Both the position numbers and the translations under genes were made by a program. Positions 37,301 through 41,095 of a DNA stretch of 64,000 nucleotides are shown piece after piece. This stretch comes from Glandiceps talaboti. Its lineage: Eukaryota; Hemichordata; Enteropneusta; Spengelidae. The DNA is taken from positions 10,587,232 through 10,651,231 of the forward strand of contig NC_135561.1 of assembly GCF_964340395.1 (NCBI RefSeq). Direction: 5' to 3'. How positions within the stretch are numbered: position 1 is the first letter of the stretch; every line of letters begins with the position of its first letter. The notes below the pieces were generated by a model. It had not been told where the DNA came from, ran no database searches, and saw only the letters and a program-made list of their open reading frames with translations.

Positions 37301-37519
37301 CTTGGTAAATCTGATCTCCTCCAAAAACAAACTATCCACATGGAAGCTATGAGTATTCGTGTGCCTTACCTCATCTCCCCATTTCAGAGTGTCCCCCTGT
37401 CGGTCTTTCAGCTTTTCGTAGATGTTCAAAAATTGAAGGATGCCATGTTTACGAACGTGGTCGGCGTGTTTCTTCGTCTCTTCCCAGCTCAACGGCGAGC
37501 CTTCAGACAAAAGACCCAT
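6507..37519 (-). CDS. GCLC: Glutamate-cysteine ligase catalytic subunit, complete, 15 coding exons
   Basis: Catalyses ATP-dependent joining of L-glutamate and L-cysteine, the first and rate-limiting step of glutathione synthesis, in the cytosol; in animals it pairs with the modifier subunit GCLM. I joined 15 exons by eye; all junctions are GT-AG and keep phase, giving 1968 nt (655 aa; human GCLC is 637). The N-terminus [14 protein letters not shown] and the block GDEVEYML are near-identical to vertebrate GCLC, as are [77 protein letters not shown] and [10 protein letters not shown]. The start is the family's conserved Met. Oddities: the human Cys248-Cys249 pair reads Ser251-Cys252 here, while the human Cys553 position is a doubled Cys549-Cys550; the C-terminal tail is slightly longer and lysine-rich. 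The stop TAA lies inside an AATAAA. Exon joins are inference; identity is very secure. Confidence 0.97.
7349..7555 (-). CDS. GCLC: GCLC exon 14
   Basis: Encodes [20 protein letters not shown], then [20 protein letters not shown] and [20 protein letters not shown]. The Cys at the human Cys553 position, implicated in redox linkage to GCLM, is preceded by a second Cys in place of human Arg (codons at 7392-7397). Donor G|GTAAAT, phase 1. Confidence 0.96.
7827..8180. mobile_element. Foldback MITE, family A copy 2
   Basis: About 354 bp, in the GCLC intron between exons 13 and 14. Begins TTAAAGTGGCCATATGGATG and ends with its reverse complement. The centre is the palindrome GTTATTGTACGTACAATAAC. 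The TTAA at each end fits a TTAA target duplication. Confidence 0.92.
8462..8680 (-). mobile_element. LINE fragment: C-terminal end of a reverse transcriptase ORF
   Basis: A 72-codon frame containing [19 protein letters not shown], then [14 protein letters not shown]. This follows the 'PR-TIPEWN-LP-....-S-DSFK' ending of many non-LTR retrotransposon ORF2 proteins. It sits inside a GCLC intron, with no upstream polymerase domain nearby. Confidence 0.6.
8875..8956 (-). CDS. GCLC: GCLC exon 13 (82 nt)
   Basis: Encodes [19 protein letters not shown], then YFRKDLHP, matching human VDENMKVAQKRDAVLQGMFYFRKD. Acceptor TTCAG, donor C|GTAAGT, phase 1. Confidence 0.95.
9732..9836 (-). CDS. GCLC: GCLC exon 12
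   Basis: Encodes [20 protein letters not shown], then [15 protein letters not shown]: 35 codons, phase 0. Acceptor CACCAG, donor AAG|GTAGGT. The first half of this exon and its acceptor are repeated in tandem in the intron just upstream (see 9837-10190). Confidence 0.97.
9837..10190 (-). repeat. Tandem partial copies of GCLC exon 12 start and acceptor
   Basis: Upstream of exon 12 the segment spanning its acceptor and first about 45 nt is repeated about every 90-112 bp, with exon-like starts at 9948, 10046 and about 10134. The copy at 9948 still has an AG acceptor and reads [16 protein letters not shown], close to the real [16 protein letters not shown]. The other two are degraded, with stops. 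No good donor is seen, so they look like pseudo-exons. Confidence 0.85.
10288..10380 (-). CDS. GCLC: GCLC exon 11
   Basis: Encodes [19 protein letters not shown], then [12 protein letters not shown]: 31 codons, phase 0 at both ends. Acceptor CTTACAG, donor GAA|GTAAGT. Confidence 0.97.
10441..10625 (+). mobile_element. SINE-like element with (ATT)n tail
   Basis: Carries GGTAATAATTGTAAAGTGCT, then TTGAGCACGG and GGGAAAGTGCTATATAAG, ending in an ATT repeat. A reverse-complement relative lies at 47796-47945. Non-coding. Confidence 0.65.
11125..11430. repeat. Imperfect (GATAT)n / ATATGATAT satellite
   Basis: About 300 bp of pentamer-like GATAT/GATAC units, ending in a run of GATTT units at 11399-11427. 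It lies in the GCLC intron between exons 10 and 11. The open frames inside are repeat artefacts. Confidence 0.93.
11535..11647 (-). CDS. GCLC: GCLC exon 10
   Basis: Encodes [20 protein letters not shown], then [17 protein letters not shown], matching human [21 protein letters not shown]. Acceptor TTGACAG, donor GAG|GTAGGT. Confidence 0.97.
11690..12058. repeat. Two short tandem arrays in a GCLC intron
   Basis: 11690-11795 holds about 12-bp units based on TGATAATGTATT. 11866-12058 holds about four units of 60 bp based on AAGTCAACACTAAGTCACTA. Confidence 0.8.
12084..12222 (-). CDS. GCLC: GCLC exon 9
   Basis: Encodes [20 protein letters not shown], then [19 protein letters not shown]. The acceptor follows a long pyrimidine run; donor G|GTAAGT, phase 1. 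Confidence 0.97.
12906..13022 (-). CDS. GCLC: GCLC exon 8
   Basis: Encodes [19 protein letters not shown], then [20 protein letters not shown]: 39 codons, phase 0 at both ends. Matches human SAASPFYRGYVSDIDCRW. Confidence 0.97.
13288..13440 (+). repeat. Dispersed repeat family F, copy 2
   Basis: Inverted counterpart of 4975-5140, with GGTTCCGGTTACCTGACCCA and AAAATTGTGAAGTCTCACG. A partial relative at 13708-13780 carries GTAATCGGAACCACACAATT. Confidence 0.6.
13514..13552. repeat. (AAATTC)n microsatellite
   Basis: About six hexamer units. Confidence 0.9.
13963..14177 (-). CDS. GCLC: GCLC exon 7
   Basis: Encodes [14 protein letters not shown], then [20 protein letters not shown] and [19 protein letters not shown]. 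This is the core of the enzyme. Human has two adjacent cysteines (248-249) where this protein has Ser251-Cys252. Acceptor TGTTTAG, donor GTT|GTAAGT. Confidence 0.97.
14893..14951 (-). CDS. GCLC: GCLC exon 6 (59 nt)
   Basis: Encodes [19 protein letters not shown] in the spliced frame, matching human TLTRNIRHRRGEKVVINVP. Acceptor TTTCAG, donor A|GTAGGT. A different frame of the same exon is open but does not match the family. Confidence 0.95.
15328..15610. repeat. Two-copy tandem repeat with GAGGGCGCTATAAC motif
   Basis: Two units of about 155 bp, each starting AGAGGGCGCTATAACA and containing CAAGTGCTTTATA or CAAGTGCTCTGTA. Intronic to GCLC (between exons 5 and 6). Confidence 0.55.
15655..15771 (-). 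CDS. GCLC: GCLC exon 5
   Basis: Encodes [19 protein letters not shown], then [20 protein letters not shown]. Acceptor TTTTAG, donor AA|GTAAGT. The stretch encoding TLPACPPT is a short tandem repeat (CTGC/CACC units), unlike the same position in vertebrates, where the residues are EVKPNP. Confidence 0.94.
16099..16164 (-). CDS. GCLC: GCLC exon 4 (66 nt)
   Basis: Short exon encoding [12 protein letters not shown], then [10 protein letters not shown], equivalent to human KEATSILEENQALCTITSFPR. Acceptor GTACAG, donor AG|GTAGGT. It was found by reading the gap between exons 3 and 5. Confidence 0.93.
16672..16791 (-). CDS. GCLC: GCLC exon 3
   Basis: Encodes [19 protein letters not shown], then [20 protein letters not shown], matching vertebrate GCLC. 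Acceptor CCATAG, donor AG|GTAAGT; phase 2 at both ends. Confidence 0.96.
18015..18365. mobile_element. Foldback MITE, family A copy 3
   Basis: About 351 bp in GCLC intron 2, with the same terminal motif and the same central TTGTTATTGTATGTGCAATAA. TTAA is present at both ends. It is closer to copy 1 in the arm segment GGCTTCCTACTTGAAAAATC. Confidence 0.91.
18825..18945 (+). mobile_element. LINE fragment: C-terminal reverse transcriptase remnant
   Basis: The plus-strand reading [18 protein letters not shown], then NLNIFKSGL and KLIFL, matches the typical non-LTR retrotransposon ending 'GDRSFSVAAPRLWNSLP...NLD-FKS-LKTHLF'. It carries two in-frame stops and is decayed. Confidence 0.72.
20706..21100. 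repeat. Tandem array, about 107 bp unit, 3-4 copies
   Basis: Units share TTTGCAATATACGTGATCAT, GTTGCTATGGGCATGGTCAT and TTTTGAATGTTTATTCACTT. Divergence between units is moderate. Confidence 0.75.
21155..21632. repeat. Tandem array, about 146 bp unit, 3 copies
   Basis: Units share CCAAATTTGAGCCCAATCTG, TTTTTGACCAAAAAGACACA and TTTGGATATTACTGATG. The open frame across it is a repeat artefact. Confidence 0.7.
21651..21738. repeat. (CA)n followed by (CAGA)n microsatellite
   Basis: About 47 bp of CA, then about 40 bp of CAGA units. Confidence 0.97.
21826..21935. repeat. SINE-like 3' fragment with AAT tail
   Basis: An (AAT)n run is joined to TTTATTTACACTGGATAGTT and GTGAGGGCCATCCCCCTCAT. The reverse complement of the last part recurs at about 32845-32900 (ATGAGGGATGGCCCTCACTG). 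Confidence 0.5.
22283..22392 (-). CDS. GCLC: GCLC exon 2
   Basis: Begins [19 protein letters not shown], completing the GDEVEYM block shared with vertebrate GCLC, which contains glutamates of the active site (family knowledge). Acceptor TTTACAG, donor GA|GTAAGT, phase 2. It lies 15 kb from exon 1. Confidence 0.95.
22790..22960 (-). mobile_element. SINE-like repeat family I, copy 1
   Basis: The reverse complement matches 34060-34230 along about 170 bp, including GCCTGTGTAAGCACCTG, CCTACCAGGTCCTCAATTA and TAAGCCATTCAGAAACAAA. No target duplication seen. Confidence 0.65.
22998..23411. repeat. 46-bp minisatellite, 9 near-identical copies
   Basis: Unit starts fall exactly every 46 bp from 22998 to 23366. 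The unit contains GTACATGGCAGTTGTGTTGA, then TATAGGTCTGTGCTATGGGT and AATAAT. Only the first and eighth units show clear substitutions, so the array is young or homogenised. Confidence 0.97.
23480..23687. repeat. Compound trinucleotide tract (CTC, CAT, CAC, CAA)
   Basis: A C run then CTC, CAT, CAC, CAA, CAC, CAA and CAC blocks, about 200 bp with almost no G on the plus strand. All long open frames here (poly-His, poly-Pro, poly-Thr, poly-Val) are artefacts. Confidence 0.97.
24369..24532. mobile_element. Short foldback element
   Basis: About 164 bp bounded by ATGTTATTCGCCAATATTTT and AAAATATTGGAGAATAACAT, which are inverted repeats. The interior has a second nested complementarity around TTTGTCACC and AGCGACAAA. 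No second copy recognised in the window. Confidence 0.65.
25056..25112. repeat. (CA)n microsatellite
   Basis: Two CA blocks separated by a TATA interruption. Confidence 0.95.
25339..25393. repeat. (CAGA)n microsatellite
   Basis: About 13 units, with a second short run at 25420-25438. Confidence 0.96.
25853..25996 (-). mobile_element. MITE family E, copy 2 (inverted)
   Basis: Begins CAGTGTGCCCTCTACAGCC, then AATTTGACGTGCCGCTGAC, and matches the reverse complement of 31288-31470, including CACCAAAATTTGGTGATACC. The far end is diverged. Confidence 0.6.
26100..26355 (+). mobile_element. Repeat family C, copy 1
   Basis: Similar to the interior of 29041-29466: GTGAGCGAAGCAATAAAAGC, CGCATGTCACTAGTAAT, ACCGCTCATTAAATATTCAT, CAAGGACTCCACCGCCAGTC and TGGGGACGCAACATCA. 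Its ends are not clearly inverted repeats, so it may be truncated. Confidence 0.65.
26845..26990. repeat. Two-copy tandem repeat
   Basis: AAGCTAGCTAATTACTGTAC and GCACTAGCTTTGT recur about 100 bp later as AGGCTAGCTAATTACCATAT and GCACTAGCTTTGT. Confidence 0.6.
29041..29466 (+). mobile_element. MITE family C, copy 2, with about 65-bp inverted ends
   Basis: The left end runs AGTTCCTGATGACCGTATTC, TAGCGTTATCTTTATACTAC, ATCTAGTC. The right end is its reverse complement (GACTAGACG, GTAGTATGAAGATAACGCTA, GGTCATCAGGAACT). The interior holds the family C body and two homopolymer tracts, C at 29103-29117 and G at 29346-29366. Confidence 0.85.
29776..29860. repeat. Tandem repeat, about 40 bp unit, about 2 copies
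   Basis: TTTTTTGATACAAACCAAGT, CACTTTGTTCATGTCTACAT is repeated, followed by GGCAATATGACTGTTGCCTT and CCTCAGGAC. That last phrase resembles a signature seen at ends of some retroelements, but it is not enough to name one. Confidence 0.6.
29936..30246 (+). repeat. Dispersed repeat family D, copy 1
   Basis: About 300 bp matching the reverse complement of 40728-41003 almost throughout, for example TTGAGAATACAACGCCC, ACCGTTTCTTAAGAGCCTTG, TAACCAAGTAACCTACAGTA and CCCCCAAGGTACACACAAAC. Non-coding; class unknown. Confidence 0.85.
31288..31470 (+). mobile_element. MITE family E, copy 1
   Basis: Left end CAGTGTGCCTTCTAATTATA then GCCAAATTTTATTG; right end CAAATTGGCTTAGCGGGCAC then ACTG, an imperfect inverted repeat. 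The interior holds CACCAAATTTTGGTGAGTCA. Confidence 0.7.
33155..33285. mobile_element. Foldback element with about 45-bp arms
   Basis: TATAGCATTCATGACAAGTG, TAAAAGTACACTGTTTCA pairs with TGAAACAGTATACTTATACA, CTTGATATGAATGCTATA. The loop is about 40 bp. Single copy in the window. Confidence 0.8.
33537..33787 (-). mobile_element. MITE family B, copy 2
   Basis: Inverted relative to copies 1, 3 and 4. Ends ATAGGGAACTTGCAATCC and GGGTTTGCAAGTTCTTTAT. The interior includes CCCACAATGGTCAGGGTAAC and TTATCACATTTCCCATGATG. Confidence 0.87.
34060..34230 (+). mobile_element. SINE-like repeat family I, copy 2
   Basis: Counterpart of 22790-22960. It contains GTGGTTCAAATCTCGCC at about 34181, which resembles a tRNA B box. 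I cannot place a convincing A box, so a tRNA origin is only suggested. Confidence 0.6.
34660..34790. mobile_element. Hairpin element with about 26-bp inverted ends
   Basis: GTTACCCAGACTCTCGTCTC then TGGGGG pairs with CCCCCAGAGACAAGAGTCTG then GGTAAC, around a C run and a long A run. Probably a small foldback element with an expanded homopolymer core. Confidence 0.7.
35070..35320 (+). mobile_element. MITE family B, copy 3
   Basis: Ends ATAGGGAACTTGCAAACC and GGATTGGAAGTTCCCTAT. The interior matches copies 1, 2 and 4 (CATGGGAAATGTGATAATAA, CACCCTGACCATTGTGGGA). Confidence 0.88.
35865..36158 (-). mobile_element. LINE 3' fragment: C-terminal reverse transcriptase ORF
   Basis: Open frame of 97 codons with [20 protein letters not shown], then [20 protein letters not shown] and [17 protein letters not shown]. 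This is the standard end of non-LTR retrotransposon ORF2 (CR1/L2/Jockey-like). The catalytic polymerase part is absent upstream, consistent with the usual 5' truncation. Confidence 0.88.
36775..36917. mobile_element. Foldback element, family G
   Basis: CTGCCTGGCCGGAGACGGAG then TAAGTTTGAGT pairs with ACTTACTCCGTCTGTAAGCA then GG. A shorter relative at 47167-47223 has GCAGACGGAGTAAGTCAGAA and TTCCGTCTGCAAGCAGGA. Confidence 0.72.
37370..37519 (-). CDS. GCLC: GCLC exon 1 (start codon)
   Basis: Encodes residues 1-50, from [18 protein letters not shown] to KWGDEV at the 3' end. The donor is GAG|GTAAGG, phase 0. An open frame on the opposite strand overlaps this exon and is a shadow. Confidence 0.97.
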
Positions 37520-38053
37520 TTCTTAATAACGTGTCTGTATGTTGTTCACTCGTTTCACAAAAGTAAAGAACTGAAACTATTTCTTTGCATGGCATCAACA
37601 TACGTGGTTACATTAGACTTATTGTAATAAGGCGCATGTGTACCCATGACCCTTGACCTATTTGTCAGGGGGCGTTCATCATAGTTTATGATTTAATGTA
37701 TGTGTTAATCTGCTTCCGCCTATCATTCATCAGATATTTTCTAATAGTTTTTTCAATAACGTTTACTTCTATTTTACAGCCACCAAGAAAATAACTGGCT
37801 GCAAAAAATGTACATAATTCGATATCATTCGAAAATATTCACAATATAAGTGTTAACCCCTGATTCGATCAAGGGGAGGGTCGGCATTCTAGGGCCAAAC
37901 CATTCTCGAGAAAGGGTTGAAGGATAAAAAGGCGTACCATGATGATTCAGCAAAAATACATATGTATAGTATATGCTGTAGTCAGCATGACCGTAACTTT
38001 TTTGTTTCGATAATATTCACTAACCATGACAGCATGTTGTGACTGGCACTGTG

Positions 38054-38061
38054 TGACGTCA
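38054..38061. promoter_or_regulatory. Palindromic TGACGTCA (CRE/ATF-type) upstream of GCLC
   Basis: About 535 bp upstream of the GCLC start codon. The context GTGTGACGTCACTGCA partly resembles a Maf recognition element built on a CRE. Binding is inferred from the motif only. Confidence 0.45.
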
Positions 38062-38859
38062 CTGCAGATGAATACTATTTATATCGCAAAGGTTAGATAT
38101 CGATGCAAACATTTTGTGGAGTAAATTGTTATTTTTTAAGATGACAGTACAAAAGTATATGATCCAAATCACGATAAAACAATATTTTGTCAAAATAATA
38201 ATCTTTTAAGTTTTAGCAATCTTATCTGTCACATGACGTCGAAACAGTTTTACATATCCCATGTTTCCGCCTGTACCTGTACATACATGTCTGAAATAAT
38301 TATGAATATATTCCAAAAAATCTTATTATTTTCCACTGTGCAGTTTACACAAGAAATGCTTAGTAAACCACTGAATGAATAACCATGTTTTGCTTTTAGG
38401 GTTTTTATTTGTTTGTTGTTGTTGTTGTTGTTTTATTGTTGTGTTGTTGTGTTGTTGTTTATGACGTTTTAATCTGACTGGCATAACTCTTAAAATTCAA
38501 AATGCTCTGGAATTTCGTGATTTTTCCTGACTTTTCGAAGCATACTAGTACTTAAACTCTTTATACATTGGAAGTTTATCGATCCTTGGGTTTTAAACTA
38601 TAACTGCTAGACCTCGGGTGTTATTCCGATACAATACGATAAGGGACTGAAGGACGCTTTCGGCCGGGGCGTGAACTCGTTCATTCACTTATCGTACTGG
38701 AAGAAAGCCCGAACGTAAAGCAAGACTAGTTTTAGACTTGCGCCAATCTCTTTTTTTATTTTATACTTATAATGTTCAAATGTTTTGAATTTGTACGTTA
38801 TGTATTTACAGTTTGTAATGGGAAATGTCATCAACTTTTCCCTCCCTCCCTCTCCCCCT

Positions 38860-38867
<8 letters not shown>

Positions 38868-38953
<86 letters not shown>
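38868..38953. repeat. (TC)n microsatellite, about 85 bp
   Basis: An almost uninterrupted CT dinucleotide run after a C-rich lead-in. Open frames on both strands (poly-Leu-Ser, poly-Arg-Glu) are artefacts. Confidence 0.98.
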
Positions 38954-38956
<3 letters not shown>

Positions 38957-40727
38957 GTCAATGTACATGTATACGGTGGAATGCTAAATATCAATTGGAA
39001 TTTATTTTCACTATTTTTGATTTTCCACTACTAAACATAAAATGCCTTTAAAATATTTTTCACTCATATATATCACACATACCTTCCTATATCAGTGAAA
39101 GTTAGGTCAACATAAAGTTAAAATAAACTACAAAAATAAAGTTACGTAAACTGACAACATCTCTTTTCAGTGAAAATTAAATCCCCTTGCAAATATAGTA
39201 TTTGATATCAGAAAACTACTGAATATACAAAACTGACCAGTGAGGGCGCACACAGCCATGCGATTGTCAATGTACTGTAAGCATTGATAGTTTCGCTAAG
39301 GACTTATTTTCACTAATTTTGCACTGGAAACAAACACACACAAATAAGTAGTGACTATAAAATGCCTTTTTGCACATGAACACAATGTACTTGTAATAAT
39401 TAGTATTTGAGAATTAGCTGAAGACTGTAAAATTGCAAAATTTCGCATTGGCAAAACTATCAAGGTATTTGAAATATCATGAGTAAAACATAATTATAAA
39501 CTTAAATTTATGCAAATTTTTATCTCAAATTTATTTTTCAATAAAAAAAAATGTTCATTTTTACATTTCACATCATACATAATCATGGATTATATCAAAA
39601 CTACTTCATTGATAACATTAAGATTCAAGTCACCCTAGGATCATAGGTGGGCTTGCATTAAAATGAAAATCACACTACCTTCTTGATTAAAAAAAAAATT
39701 TTAAACAGTCACGGGGTATTATACTAGAATTCAGTACTGTGTCATGCATATCTAAGCAGTACTTTTTCAATTGACAAATGTATGTCTTGGGATTCAACAA
39801 CCAAAACCTAGAGACGGTTAGTACAGATGTGATGTTAACAAGCAGAATTTATTTACATGATTTATGAGACAAAAACAAATAAAAACTGCCACTAGTCAGC
39901 AACAGTGGACAAAGCTTGAAAAATCAAAATGATATGAATTCTATGCCCTCAGGGCATGTCATTTTTGTATCAAGTTTGTGAAAACCCTCTGCCATAACAT
40001 TGAAAGCTGAAATCAGTGTTTTTCTTGGAATGTTTTCCACAAGCGGTCTCAATAATAAAATATGTTCCTTGCTGGATACCAGGAAGAATGGATCTTAGAT
40101 CTGTTGGCTGTTTTGGTAACACTTTTTAAAACAACAACCTATTAGGAATTAGCCAAAGTATGACTTTCATAGCATCAAGAGGCTGTCCAGATGTCCAGAA
40201 ATATCAAGATGGCTTAGCACTCTGTGACCTTGATGAAAATACAGAAATTACATGGGGTTTGACATCCTTGTTACTGTGTTCATGGAGAAAATTGGACAGA
40301 CGTCACTCCTACTGTAGTTGCTCTTGGTGGAGTTCACTGGGTCTAATTCTCTAGCACCGACTACTTTTGTCGCTGGAAAATGGAACAAGATTTTGAATAG
40401 TTGACATTACAGGCATAAGAACTACAACATTACTACCAAACCAGAGTGACTATAGCATTCCAATTAGGTAGCATGGTGCTTTGTATGTCTCATGTTTTTT
40501 TGGTACAAATTACATGATATATTTCATTTCATTGTGACCACAAATCAACATCACTGTGGGATGAAACCTAGAAGATTCAAACACAGAACTGCTTATTTGT
40601 GTTCACAGTGAGATAAAATATAACATTTCATGTGCGAGTGCATGTTATCTGTGCCAGCATTTTGTTTGCGTAGTCCAAGCAAAAAAAGCTGTAAGAGATG
40701 CGAAACACATTGTGTCGCCTAATAAGC

Positions 40728-41003
40728 CTTTCCCAAATTAGCCATGTGGCACTCTACTTCCTGTCTGTGTGTACCTTGGGGGTATACACGGTATATAGGT
40801 TACTTGGTTAATCGTAGAGCACTGCTGATTTCCTGGATGTCTGAACAATATGAAAAACATCCCTGATTTACACATCTACAGAATACCAAGGGACAAATCT
40901 CTTAAGAAACAGTACTATGAGGTTATGATACCCCCAATTTGTGTGAGGGTGCTGTATTCTCAATTTCCTGTTTGCAGTCTGCAATGGCCTATTGAAACTA
41001 TAT
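40728..41003 (-). repeat. Dispersed repeat family D, copy 2
   Basis: Reverse-complement counterpart of 29936-30246, ending about 90 bp from the zinc-finger gene's stop codon. It probably lies in that gene's 3' UTR. An apparent frame at 40850-41119 is part of it. Confidence 0.85.
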
Positions 41004-41095
41004 ATTTCTGGTTTTGTAGTAACTTGTCAATAAAAATAGTACAGAAAAAGTTACAAAATTCAAAGTTAACATGGCTCACCAAAAATTATACTTTT

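Larger units (their letters stand above)
22393..37369 (-). other. GCLC intron 1 (15 kb)
   Basis: Separates exon 1 from exon 2, phase 0. No other gene is recognised inside it. It is the window's main landing zone for small mobile elements and tandem repeats, listed separately. Stretches such as 27010-28900, 30260-31280, 31480-33150 and 34250-34600 show only AT-rich sequence with homopolymer runs. Confidence 0.8.
37520..41095. other. GCLC upstream flank and intergenic DNA
   Basis: No gene recognised. It contains a perfect CRE-type site at 38054, a (GTT)n run at 38407-38460, a long (TC)n run, and repeat D copy 2. The interval 38990-40725 is AT-rich with nothing recognisable; tttatt at 39848 is a candidate poly(A) signal for the minus-strand zinc-finger gene. 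Confidence 0.7.

Noticed and set aside
37061-37627. 188-codon plus-strand frame over GCLC exon 1
   Set aside because: Antisense shadow of a highly conserved exon; its peptide resembles no family I know.
37520-38300. Antioxidant response element expected near GCLC
   Set aside because: I looked for TGACNNNGC on both strands by eye and found only near misses such as GTGACTGGCA, so none is reported.
38772-39051. Poly-Leu-Ser and poly-Arg-Glu frames
   Set aside because: Products of the TC dinucleotide run.
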